This document shows positions 38,779-49,906 of a stretch of 64,000 bases of DNA, in pieces. A program made the position numbers and the translations under genes. Under the pieces are notes generated by a model. It was not told where the DNA came from. It did no database searches and saw only the letters and a program-made list of their open reading frames with translations. Each line of letters begins with the position of its first letter. Position 1 is the first letter of the stretch. The stretch is from Rotaria socialis (lineage: Eukaryota > Rotifera > Eurotatoria > Philodinida > Philodinidae), in the NCBI GenBank assembly GCA_905331475.1, contig CAJNYU010000644.1, positions 64,139 to 128,138 of the forward strand, given 5' to 3'.

Positions 38779-39489
38779 CGTTTGCACGATTTACCACCCG
38801 AGAATTTACTACCCGAGGATTTGCTGTTCGTTGATTAGAGAAATTTTGTTCCAATTAACGTTATTTTTATGCGAGTATTTACTGTCCATTGATTAGATGA
38901 AAACATTTATTTCAATCAGTGTTGTTCTTGTGTGAGGATTTACTGTCCTTTAATTGTTTCGAAGATGAGAAATGAACAAGCATTAACACTTGGATCGATT
39001 GCTAGAAGGTATGGGTGCTTCAGCTCCAAAACTTCGTAAACATTAAGTCGTAACAAATGAATATTTAATAAAATTATGGTAACGTTATGACGAAGGTGGT
39101 CATGATATTCTATCATTCTTGAACGCTGCTGGACTTAGACAGTTTTAAAGGTCATCAACACATTAAACATTTATTCTTCTTCGTTTTTGCTTATTTACAC
39201 ATTGATTGTTTTTTCTTGTTTTTTGATATATTTCTTGAAATTCGTTTTTTTCCTGATCCTGTATTAGTTATCACAGTCAGTATTCATTCATTTTTTTCTC
39301 TTCCGTCGATACAATCAACTGACAGTAAATCCTCATACAAGAAAAATACTAGTTGACAAACGTTTTTATTTAATCAACGGGCAGTAAATTCTGATGAGCA
39401 AAACTTATACTTTTTCTAAAAATAAATCAATTCAAATTGAAAAGCAACCAATGGATAATAAATCCTCGGGTGGTAAATCGTGTAAACCG
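38779..39489. mobile_element. 711 bp foldback/hAT-like element with reiterated GGATTTACTGTCC ends
   Basis: The left end CGTTTGCACGATTTACCACC is matched inversely by the right end (minus strand CGGTTTACACGATTTACCACC). Flanking 8-mers TTGAATGT (38771-38778) and CTGAATGT (39490-39497) differ at one base and look like a target-site duplication. Inside the left end a unit of about 60 bp starting GAGGATTTRCTGTYC repeats directly about three times (near 38814, 38873, 38934). The same word occurs inverted near the right end (39317-39330, 39378-39395, 39447-39462). The core carries scraps of coding-like sequence (RYDEGGHDILSFLNAAGLRQ near 39080-39145) broken by stops. Non-autonomous. Confidence 0.7.
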
Positions 39490-41302
39490 CTGAATGTAAT
39501 ATTTTTCTCACAATCTCATAAATAATTGAATATCAATAATCTTTTCGCAAAAAAAAGAAACAAGAAAATTACATTAGATACTGTCTTCCTTTTTTTTTCA
39601 AACGTGAATGCATATTGATAAATAGTCTTCCTTGGACTAGTTCAGTACGTAATGAAAATGAAAAATTACAGAAGACCAATCATTAGTAAGTATGATTTAA
39701 TTAAATGCATGATTTTCATTTAAGAGCGTGCTATGCACCATTATATCATTTTTCATTAGAAAACCATCGAATTACTCTATGATTTCATCATTAACAAGCA
39801 CCAATTTACATACGAAAGCGTACTTTATTATAGTCAACACCAAAACAAATAAAAACTATCAGATTCAAATGTGAGATAGGTTATTTATGGTACATGAAAA
39901 TATTACATACAGACGTACACGCGTAATGCCGAGCAATAGAATAATCGGTCTGACTTGTCTTTTTGAGACAACATACTTAATATTTTTATTTTTAAGATGA
40001 TTCAATTTAATTTCTTCGTTATTAGACTAAGAAAGATAAGATTACTCTTATGTTATCTTTTCTCCATAATAGTAGATGCTAGCAACAACAATTAAATATT
40101 GTTGTGAATAACGCTATTAGGAGTACACAAGAAATTAATCAGTTTATACACACAAATTTTGGAGATCGGAAATTCGAAGAAAGAGAATAAGATGAAAGAG
40201 TTATGAAAGAAAAGAATTATCTAATAGTACGATACACAGTTCATTTGAGTGTTTTAATTATCATCATATATATAAAAGCATCGTAAGTACTTTTGATGAC
40301 TTAGAGAAACAAAAAAGCTTTTTTTACGAAGCATTTCACCATAATAATGAGTGATGGCTGAATGAATACAGCAAATTATGTTTCGCTTTGTTTTCTCATT
40401 GTCTAATTTACCAACTCATTGTTATGCAAATTTTCTAGTATGTTTTTTCCTTTCTTGTGTGTTAAATGAAGTAGTTTATATGACAGAGTATAACACTGGC
40501 AGCACAAAACAAGATTATTTCCCATGTATTACTATGCAGCAATCCAGTCTTTGAGATATTCATTCGGTTGACTAATTATTAGTGCGATATAAAGAATAGA
40601 CACATTCTGTTCTATGTTTTTGTTTGGCTCTGAACTTTGTTTTGTAGGTCGAATTAAGAAGAGTCAGATTGGATTTCTCTGTCAAAAGAAAATGAATATT
40701 ATCACAATATTTATATATATTAAAAATGAGTCAAAATATTAGTAGCGCATTTGGATTTCATTGAGAAATAAAAAGAAATCCCTTGTGTATAATAAGAATC
40801 AGTTTCGGCTCAACGCTGATCATTTTTGATATGACTATTGGTATATGTTTCTTTTTAGGATCATGAGAGAGATGATTTCTCCCTCTCTCTCTCTCTTTAG
40901 CAGAAGAACAGAGGGAAAAGTGAATTAGTAGTTTTTCTACCATTATAAATATATAATGGCACAGCATACAGATGCACAAAGTGGCTCCTCAATATTGCAA
41001 TCATTGACGACTAATTAGAGTTCATTAAACATAATATTTTTATTCTGTTATTTACCCTTTTTCTTGCTATCACACGCCTTATATTTATCTGTGTCAATCG
41101 TACACAAAAAACGACAGCAAGACAGAAAAAAGAAAATTGTACGTTATTTTCTTCTTGAAGCAGCTAACAAGATAATCACACAAGTTCTTTAATTGATAGT
41201 TATTAAATAAGAATATGTAACGGTTATCTTCACATTTTAAAAACATATGAAATCATTCGACAATTTTCGGAAGAAAATTTGTTGTGTACTGTTTTATTTT
41301 GT
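39490..41302. other. 1.8 kb AT-rich intergenic region
   Basis: No gene. A CT microsatellite lies at about 40881-40900. I see nothing else. Confidence 0.4.
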
Positions 41303-41310
41303 CATACGTA

Positions 41311-41465
41311 CAGGGGCGGCGCGACCAGCGGGATGAGGAGGGATGTACCCCCCCTCCCCAGTAATTAAAATTTTTGATTTTTCTCAAGCGAAAAGAGCAG
41401 TTTTTTCTGCATTTTACGTTTTTACCGCAAGATTTCGCTGTAAATATGCCTTTACCCCGGGGGGG

Positions 41466-41526
<61 letters not shown>

Positions 41527-41620
41527 NTACCGCAAGATTTCGCTGTAAATATGCCTTTACACCCCCCCCCCCAATCTTCGTTACACCCCCCCTAATATTT
41601 GGTCCTTCGCGCGGCCCCTG
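41311..41620. mobile_element. 310 bp hAT-type MITE with exact 8-bp target-site duplication
   Basis: Terminal inverted repeats CAGGGGCGGCGCGA (left) and CAGGGGCCGCGCGA (right, minus strand) match at 13 of 14 positions. The element is flanked on both sides by CATACGTA (41303-41310 and 41621-41628). CAGGGGC-type ends with an 8-bp duplication are typical of hAT transposons. It has no coding capacity. The middle is a poly-G/poly-C stretch containing an assembly N, so the true length is unknown. Confidence 0.85.
41423..41560. other. Assembly scar: 33-bp exact duplication around poly-G and a single N
   Basis: TACCGCAAGATTTCGCTGTA... occurs at 41423-41455 and again, identically for 33 bases, at 41528-41560. 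The two copies are separated by about 68 bases that are almost all G, and one N at 41527. The second copy is followed by poly-C rather than poly-G. This looks like two reads or contigs joined across an unresolved homopolymer. The poly-Gly and poly-Pro frames read through it are not proteins. Confidence 0.8.
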
Positions 41621-41628
41621 CATACGTA

Positions 41629-42802
41629 GACATATTTGGTTACAGATGTGTAATATCCTATCTTATGGAAAATAATAGAAAGACTTTTAGCGTTAATACC
41701 GATGAAGAAATTCTTGATTTATTTACATCGCATTTTTATTTTCAATTTCGAGCTACATGTCGTGATAGTATTGTAAGACAAGTAAAAAGTCTGTAATACG
41801 TAGCAATGTACGCATTTTAATCAAAACAGAGTATTAAGCAAAAGACAAATTCGACTTATGATTAGTATTGAAGTAATACTCTATCAATTAATGATGATCG
41901 CCTGACAATATGTTGCGATATTGCATGTAACGCATAAAAAGATAGCAGATAGAAATTGAAAGATTGATTTCATATCTGTTCGAACGATTTTCAAGTGAAA
42001 CAAGAATTCCTTTTACTATTTTTGCTGTTTTTGTTGTTCTTATGAGAAAACAATGACTATCACAACAGAAATAACAGTAAAGATAAATACAAAGTTTTCT
42101 TTTCCTTTTGCTCTTCTTTTTCTTGTTGCTCCTCAACAGATATTTTGAGACAAGAGTGCCTGAATAAATGAATAAATATGCATGGTATATTCTAACTACT
42201 CACAAATTCGATTTATTACAGACACATAAATTAACATTAGTAAGCAACAAATCGATATTAGTTTTTGTGCTGATAGATTCGTCTACTACTGATTTTACAG
42301 TTTTTCATCGTGTAGGTTAAGGCACGTATGTTTTCTTCTTCATTATTTTTGATTTATGAGAAAGAAAAAAAGAGAGCATCAATAACTGTAAACCTCTATT
42401 CTAATCATCACTGTCACCATCTGCAGTGTGACAACTAGTACGGTTAGTCGCGTCGATGGAAACATACTTAAGACAATATGTCATTGTAATATTGTATTAT
42501 TCAGTCATATCTTTTATTTAAGAAAAAAAAGGTGTGAGAAATCACTTTTCCTTCCATACGTATCTATACCGACGAGAAAAAAGACACTCTGGAGATTGTT
42601 GTCAATATTCCTTTAAATGTTCAATATTTGTTTTAATAGGAAAACAAAATGAATATTTCTTATTCATTTTGTCTTCATTTTAAATAAATGGGCTGTTTTA
42701 CTTTCTACAATCGAAGTAATAAACAACATCTGTTACGCATGTAATTTAGTTTCATTTTCGCTCCTTACCAAAAAAAAAACACAAATAACATAATGATCAT
42801 AC
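41629..42802. other. 1.2 kb AT-rich intergenic region
   Basis: One short ATG frame at 41665-41793 (MENNRKTFSVNTDEEILDLF) has coding-like composition but only 42 codons. It could be a gene scrap. Otherwise nothing is seen. Confidence 0.35.
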
Positions 42803-43089
42803 CCATGTAAAAAAATTTACCCAAAAAAGTGACTATTAAGTACTTTCAATAGTAGGTTTTACGTAGGGTAAAGTGTTTATAAGTGAACCTTTTTAAGTAC
42901 TTTTCATACTTTTTGACTAAAAAGTGCTGATAAGTAGTTTTGACAGTAAGAAAAGTATGATAAAGTACTATCGAAAATGGAAAAATGATCAGAAAGTACT
43001 ATAAAAAGTGAAATACAGCAAGATAAAGTACTTTAGTTTACTTTATTACTATTAAAAGTGCCTTTTGGCTCACGTTTTTTTTTACATGG
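42803..43089. mobile_element. 287 bp MITE-like element with AAGTACTTT palindromes
   Basis: Ends are CCATGTAAAAAAA (left) and the inverse TTTTTTTTTACATGG (right). The interior contains at least five copies of an AAGTAC-centred palindrome (TAAGTACTTTC, TAAGTACTTTTC, AAAGTACTATC, AAAGTACTATAA, AAAGTACTTTAG), spaced irregularly. There is no open frame. It sits about 160 bp upstream of the GPCR start codon, so it may lie in or near that promoter. Confidence 0.55.
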
Positions 43090-43250
43090 ATAGTGATAGA
43101 ACGGTATTTTTTTTTATCATGTTTTCCCGTTAACGACAATGCGAACATATTGTTTGTTATGATTCTATATAAATACATAAAGTAAAATAATTAAATAAAA
43201 CTCTTCTTTCTCTAGATTTATCTTTAAAATGTTATGTTCAAAGGAGAACA

Positions 43251-45667
43251 ATGTTTAATATTTCTAAATCAATATCGTCAAATGTTATTGATGATATAAC
43301 AACAATATCTACATCATTATCATTATTCGATGAAAACATGTCAGTATTGATAAATGATCAAAGCTCATTAAAATATAGCAATTTAACATGTACACAAATC
43401 AAATATGAATACGTTTCACAAAAGTCTTTATTTAATTTTGTTCGTTATGTAACACATAATTTAAATAGATTTTTTATTTTACCAGCAATTATTTTAAATC
43501 TATGTGCCTTTTATATCTTACGGCGTACACGTATGAATCGTTCATCATCTATAGCATTTTACATGCAAACATTAGCATTATGTGATGTAGCATTTTTTGC
43601 ATTGAGAGTTCTTTTTGGCGAGTTATCAAGTTTATCAGCTAATAAACATATATTAACAACTGGCTTATGTAAATTCCTTTTTTTAATGGTAAATGCAGTC
43701 AATTATACGACTGGTAAGTTAATAGTTAGCATGAGATATAAAAACATATTCTAATATCGAATCAATTCATCAATTATTAATCAAAATACAACTGGGAATT
43801 TAACGATTCTAAGAGGAATTCTGTGAATTTATTGTAATATTTCATGATAAAATTGGTAATATAATTATAGTGAAACATTGATAAAAACAGAAAGTAATAA
43901 TTCGAAAGAACAATATTAATGTCACACATTGATGATGTTCTTTTTTCGTTTTTCGCATTCAAAGATGTTGATAGACAACAATAATATAATCCATGGTTCT
44001 TGTTCTTGTTGTTGTTGTTGTTGTTGTTGTTTGAAACATTTTCATCTTTTATTTCGGTTTAATTATGTAAAAAAAGGTTAATTCAATCACGTTCAATTCT
44101 TCTTACACTCTTAGAAACCTGTTAACTCGCAGGAAATACACAAATATGAAAGAAAACTAATTGATGTTCGATTGAAAGCAGTGCAAATTTTACTCGTCTA
44201 CTCGAAAGTGTACAATGTCAGTTGACGACCTACTGTATCGTTGTAATATACCGTTAAAACAAGTAATCCAAATGAATTTGAAGTGTTTTCTCCATGCAAC
44301 TGAGGATATGAACTTGACTGGCTCACTGTTCAATATAATAGTTTTTTAATAATTAATACTGTACATCTCGAATAGATAGTTAAACATTGTACTAGATAGA
44401 AATAAATGAATCTACATTTTTCTCTGTATCACACATAGCTACATGTTGTGTATATACAAAACCAATTGAGATTTGTTACTAGAGGCTTATTTGTTATTAT
44501 CTTCAAAAGCAAAAATCGAATAATAAACAGATATATTTCTATGTATAGATCAATACTGTTAATCGTTTTCTTTTGGTCTACTGAGTTTTTCTTATTCATA
44601 AATTTTCAATGCCATTTTTATTTCTAGTATGGCTTATTGCTGCTATGAATGCAGATAAATTCCTTGCTGTATGTTTACCATTACGTGTATCTGATTTGTT
44701 ATCACGAAAAAAAGCGTATGCTGTCGTCATAACTGTTATTAGTTGTTCAATGTTGATTGCATCTGTACATGCAAGTCGAACTGTATTAAAAAATAATTCC
44801 TATTGTTGGCTTAAAACATCACAAGATGAAAAACTCGTTTTTATTCTCGATGCATTTATTTGGTGCTTTATTCCATTTATTGTTATATCTATATTAAATG
44901 CAGCAATATTTCTTACTTTATTTCGAGCACGCCGCGAAGCAACACATTTACACGAAACAACAGCAGGCATTACACAAACGTCAAAAAGTCAATTTGCTTC
45001 AACGGTAAATAATCGTACACGTGTTCAATCACAAAATATTCAGATAACTATAATGCTAATAACAATATCAATATCATTTTTTGTTTTAACATTACCAAAT
45101 GCTATTTATTATTTACTCATATTTTTACGTGTTTTTATTGAAAGTTGGAAAGCAGTAAAATGTGATGCAAATGTATACCGAAATCTTGATACATACGTAA
45201 AAACATCAGCTGTTATGTATCTTATATCGAATATAACATCTGATTTAATGCATGTGGTAAATTTTTTTCTTTATTTTATAAGTGGTGTAAGATTTCGTGC
45301 TGAATTTCGTCGTTTAATATTTCATCGATTATGTAATCTGTGTTATAAACAAAAAAAGAATCGCTTCGGAAAAGAAAGAAAATATAATCAACGTTCACTT
45401 TTACGTACAAATGGTGTAGCAGCAGTTCGTGTATTATCATCATTACCTGGTGACATGAAACAGCGATGCGTAACGAACGATAAGAATTATTTAACATCAA
45501 TCAAAGATAAACAAACAGTTACACATTTATCATCAACAAAGAATGGTGTGCTCACTGAAAGTTTATTAACATCTGTAGGAAGTCAATCGCCCAGAAATCA
45601 ATATAAAGTCATTACTTTGAAAACTGATGACAAAATTGAAAGGGATAATCTTCTTCATGATGAATAG
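43251..45667 (+). CDS. Class A (rhodopsin-type) G-protein-coupled receptor, probable peptide receptor
   Basis: Two exons, 43251-43713 and 44628-45667, join in frame to 500 residues across a 914-bp intron. The extracellular N-terminus has several N-x-S/T sites. TM1 is FFILPAIILNLCAFYILRRT. TM2 begins SIAFYMQTLALCDVAFFALR. TM3 is GLCKFLFLMVNAVNYTTVWL, ending in the DRY-equivalent NADKFLAVCLPLR. TM4, TM5 (FIPFIVISILNAAIFLTLF) and TM6 (ITIMLITISISFFVLTLPNA) follow, and TM7 is VMYLISNITSDLMHVVNFFL. C3.25 in TM3 and the Cys in NSYCWLK of loop 2 can form the conserved disulphide. NPxxY is replaced by HVVNFFLYF. The long basic/Ser-rich C-tail suits phosphorylation. The D-K-F variant and overall look resemble the FMRFamide-receptor-like orphan GPCRs expanded in lophotrochozoans. 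The ligand is unknown. Confidence 0.88.
44006..44032. repeat. GTT microsatellite in the GPCR intron
   Basis: About nine GTT units in the large intron of the receptor gene. The rest of that intron is AT-rich with no recognisable element. Confidence 0.8.
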
Positions 45668-46712
45668 AAGTTTCAGAGATTTTCTTTTTCTCTATTGTAT
45701 TTATTTTGCTGGTGTAATATAAACAATATTTCATAGTGACAAATTCTATTTCAATAATATAATTTTGAATATACGTATAACGATTATTTATTATTCACTT
45801 TTTAGTTAAAAATATTGCTTAACTCATGACTTCATATGTACATGAGAATCATAAAACAATGTTATCTTTTCATCATTGTGCATGATAGTCTTGATTATTT
45901 TAAGAACAACAAAAATCAGTGCCATACGAGAATGCATGTCAATTGCATTACGAATCAATGGATAGAAAAGAAACAATGGTAAATTGTAGTTACTCTTTGT
46001 CATTGTTTATTCTATTAACAGAGAAGACAATCGCTTTATGAATCAGTTCATGTGCTGTCATAAATCTTCAAGAAAATATTCTTTGTTATTACGCTTCTGA
46101 CGTGAGTCTATCAATGTATGTTGTTAAATTCTATTATTTAGGAAATTATTTTATGAAACTGTGTTGTTCTTGGATAATACTTCAGTAGAATATTAAAAAA
46201 AGTCTATCAAACAATAGTTTCTACAGTTTGAATGAGACTTAATTTCTACGGAACAAGTGTCTTCACTATTTTCGTAATAACGTAACAACTATTAGTATGG
46301 GATGTGTTTTAATGAAAAAATATATTCTAATGAAATAGTCAATGAGAACCTACAATGGAGAAAAATTTTGATTCTATGCCCTGTTTCTGTCTTATTGTGT
46401 CTTAATAGTATGTTTGCACTCATTGGCCATATTGTCTATTATATTTCACATTGACAAAATATAGAAACAACAGTACTACAATAAATATCACGAAGACATC
46501 ATGAATCAATCTTGTACTTTATTATTCCGAATTGAATGAAGAAATAAGTGTCTTTCTATAGCGTACGCGAACATACTATATTACATAATTAACTGTTTAA
46601 TCTTAAATTAAAGATGTTTAGGACAGTGGAAAAGTAAAAATTAATCGGCACGATGATTACTAAATTGAAATATTAGTTGTTAAATGCATTAGAGAAAAAA
46701 ACTTTTCTAGGG
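45668..46712. other. 1.0 kb AT-rich intergenic region
   Basis: Contains the 3' UTR of the receptor gene. No gene or repeat seen. Confidence 0.4.
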
Positions 46713-46720
46713 AACTCGAC

Positions 46721-47307
46721 GGGAGACCGGAATTTCGGCCCAAGGAATTTTCGGGCCGAACTTTCGGACCAATTTTATACAAATTCATTAAACTCGGAGA
46801 AAAAACGAATTATTTTGAAAATTGGTTTCTAGATATTTTTAGTACCGAGCGAAGCGTCGTAGTGCCGAGCGAAGTAATATAGTGTTAAAAACAGCACTTC
46901 TATTATTATAGAACATAGTATGGCGTTTTAAGATACATATCGTTTATCCACAACAAGCACGAACGAATCTAGTGTAATCTCAATATTGGCTTAAGGATGC
47001 ACAGTTTTTAGTTTTATTTTAGATGTAGAATTCACTATTGCTGGTATATTTTTCGAAATTTGTTGAGATGTAAATTAGGTATAAATTCGGCTTTTTTATT
47101 TCAACTAGTTTTTCTTCTATGGAATGAAAAACGCCGCTTCGCTCGGCACTACGTCACTTCGCTCAGCACTACGACGCTTCGCTCGGTACTAAAAATATTT
47201 AGAAACCTTTTCAAAAAAATTCGTTTTTCTCCGAGTTTAATGAATTTGTATAAAATTGGTCCGAAAGTCCGACCCGAAAATTCCGTGGGCCGAAATTCAT
47301 GTAACCC
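46721..47307. mobile_element. 587 bp foldback element with reiterated CCGAGCGAAGCG ends
   Basis: About 155 bases at each end are inverted copies. The left end reads GGAATTTCGG ... TTTATACAAATTCATTAAAC ... AGTACCGAGCGAAGCGTCGT. The right end carries the same words inversely (ACGACGCTTCGCTCGGTACT ... GTTTAATGAATTTGTATAAA ... CCGAAATTC). The word GTGCCGAGCGAAG recurs two or three times at each inner edge. The 8-mers AACTCGAC (46713-46720) and AACTCGAT (47308-47315) flank the element and look like a target duplication with one C/T change. The core has no gene; the 100-codon frame at 47060-47362 is just this repeat read through. Confidence 0.75.
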
Positions 47308-47315
47308 AACTCGAT

Positions 47316-48623
47316 ATTTAGATATGATTTTTCAATCTTGTTTACAGATAGGACATGATTGAATTTTAAGATGGTTGCGAATTGATTGTAAATACATATT
47401 CACTGTATGCATATGATAACAATGATATTGGAATATTGTATGTACGGGGAAATAAAACATAGATTAGACATATGAGGACACTAATTAATATTCAAAACCT
47501 TTTCCATCAGATGCACATCAGGTATTAGTCGAAACAATGATCATGAAGTTTGATCATCTTTGTAATTCTAATTCTTGATGTATTAACGTACGAAAACTAT
47601 TATCGTTCAATGTTGCTTTCTTTTATAATCAATTATTTCCTTTTGATGTTTGAAAAATACTTCTGATTGCGTAGAAGTTTTTTATATTTATCAAACGCTG
47701 TAACCAAAATTGGCAAAAATATTGAACTAGAAAACTTGATTTGGAAATTAATATCAATTCTAACATTTTGCTCTGAGCGATGAATATGATTTTCCGTATT
47801 GTGTATTATTCTTCCTGTATTTGATATGGTATCTTTTAAGAGTCTGAGAAGTAAAATCATTTTTGATTTCTTAAAATGAATCTAAATCACCAGTGCGATA
47901 TTCATCTTTGTTTATTCAGAATTGTTGAGTGATTAACATGTTTCTAATGATAAAACATATACAAATCTATTAAAATTATATGAACACAGAACGATTTAAA
48001 TCGATATGCTGAATAAATCATTCAGATATCTGATTCGGTATTATAAAGGAACGCGAAAATATCATGAAATACCTTTCAAAATACTTTATTCGTATGCTCA
48101 ACGTATGCTAATAAAAAAGTTCACCACTCTTCGAAGAAAAATTAATTTTACTATTTCAATAATATCTTAAATTTCAGAATCATCTAATACATTTGATTTG
48201 GACACTTAGAATCGATTCTATTTCCTTGCTTATGTACGTACATATATATATATATATCATAAAAAAGAATCTTTGATTTGTCGATATTTATTCTTAAGTA
48301 AGCATATACGATTGTTCTCTAGTATGCGCAACAAATATTACTTCATCAGTTAGGATTTCTTATGCTTTTCTCGTCATATTACATTCTATATTATTAATTA
48401 TTTTGAATTAGTCATAAACACACGTCATCATAGTTCTACGAGTATTTTATTCCTTATGATTCAAAATCGCCCCTTTAAAATCACTTTGAATCTCACGCAT
48501 TAGTATTCTATCAAAGTCGTTACAGCTTGCATTAATCGACTATTAACTTTTTTATACTGATAGTGAGACAAAACAGAATAATGTGTCACATATTGTATTG
48601 ATTTCTTACGACAGACAATCATC
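47316..48623. other. 1.3 kb AT-rich intergenic region
   Basis: Contains a short TA run near 48242-48256 and presumably the promoter of the secreted-protein gene. No gene seen. Confidence 0.4.
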
Positions 48624-49222
48624 ATGAAATCTATGCTTGCCGCTCTTGTCTTCTACTCTTTTACTAATTTTGTATTAGCTAGTGAAAAATTTAATTTGCA
48701 ACCGGGCCAAGAACAAATTATAAATTCATCGAGCAAAAATGAGCTAGCTTCGTATCGTCGAAAATTCAAAGATCATGAACAGACTGATTTCAATGCTAGT
48801 AATATTATTCCTTATCCACACAATATTACTAAGAACGATGACGGTGACGCTAATGATTTTCGCAATAGAGTAATCAATCCCAAATTTCGTTATAGGATGC
48901 ATACTCATGGAACTAATGCTGCTCAATCATCATCAGTAAGAAACATTAATATTTCTTAAAAATAAAATATTCTATCAAATTATTAAAGGTTTCTATTCAA
49001 TCAAACCAATCACTTCTAGAAGACAAAAACAAGATTCTCAGCGCAACCATATCGTCACTTATTCTTCAAACTCTTACACAAAAACTAGTGGATAATTATG
49101 ATCGAACTCGCCGACGTCTATCTTTTGTCAATTTTTATTATCAAAAAATAAGAACATTGTTGAAACGTGGACAAGGAAACTGGACTCGTCGTCCATATTC
49201 AAATATTAAGACAGGGCTATAA
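48624..49222 (+). CDS. Secreted protein or peptide precursor, family unknown
   Basis: Two exons, 48624-48935 and 48989-49222, join at a phase-0 GTAAGA...AAAG intron of 53 bp to give 181 residues. The N-terminus is a clear signal peptide (MKSMLAALVFYSFTNFVLAS). The middle is hydrophilic with three N-x-S/T sites. The C-terminal exon has a helical stretch (ISSLILQTLTQKLVDNYD), a tribasic RTRRR and then LSFVNFYYQKIRTLL-KR, with GQGNWTRRPYSNIKTGL at the end. The basic sites could be prohormone-convertase cleavage sites, which would release a 15-residue peptide, but there is no repeated amidated peptide. There are no cysteines. AATAAA follows the stop near 49254. I do not recognise the family. Confidence 0.65.
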
Positions 49223-49456
49223 GAATAAGACACTTTTTAGAAATAATCTTATAAAATAAATTGAAAATATCTGAACAAAACTCGACAGATGTATTGAACA
49301 CGAGTAGAAAATATCGAATCGAATTTTTAGATAGGAATCAAAGATTTTTTTCTACGCAATAAGATCAAATACATTGTGACATTCTATAGAATAAAATTTA
49401 GTCTCATAAACGCAGTGTCATTCTACATGTAAACTACGGATTCTTAATATTTCTTC

Positions 49457-49906
49457 ATGGCTCATATAGCTTATTGTGGAACCTTCACGTATCATCCGAG
49501 TACGACACACTTAACCAGTTTTGTATATTTTTACTTCAACGATAATGTTTCGAGTTCGATGAATATCTATGCATAATTTAGATTGTTCGTTTTGTTTAAA
49601 AAATTCGATACATTTATGAAAAATCAAACTGTGATGCCATTAGCCAATTTTAAAGATACAGGTTTCAAACAATTACCTTGATATCAATATAAGACGAACA
49701 TATAGTAATGAATCGATTGATAATCAAATTCTGCAGGCAACAAACACTTGGATTACGATGATTTTATGATCTACGTACAAGACAAAGATGGCAACAGTTG
49801 TAGTGGTCTACTTGTGACCAATTTAACGAATGAATACATTGGAAATTGTGATCATCTCGTTTCACTCTATAGCTACAATTTAGTTTTCATAGAAGTGTTT
49901 CGTTAA
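49457..49906 (+). pseudogene. Remnant of an unidentified gene with one in-frame stop
   Basis: An ATG at 49457 opens a coding-like frame (MAHIAYCGTFTYHPSTTHLT ... NVSSSMNIYA) that meets TAA at 49574-49576. It then continues in the same phase (KKFDTFMKNQTVMPLANFKD) to a GTTTCA donor after 49661. A second exon, 49737-49906, keeps the phase (NKHLDYDDFMIYVQDKDGNS ... LVFIEVFR, stop). The 75-bp intron is of normal size. The product looks like a small beta-rich soluble domain. Either the gene is dead, or translation starts at the internal ATG (49616) and makes 71 residues. Unrecognised. Confidence 0.4.

Noticed and set aside
41343-41675. Poly-Gly and poly-Pro frames
   Set aside because: They read through the poly-G assembly scar and a MITE.
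47060-47362. 100-codon plus-strand frame
   Set aside because: Overlaps the right inverted end of the 46.7 kb element.
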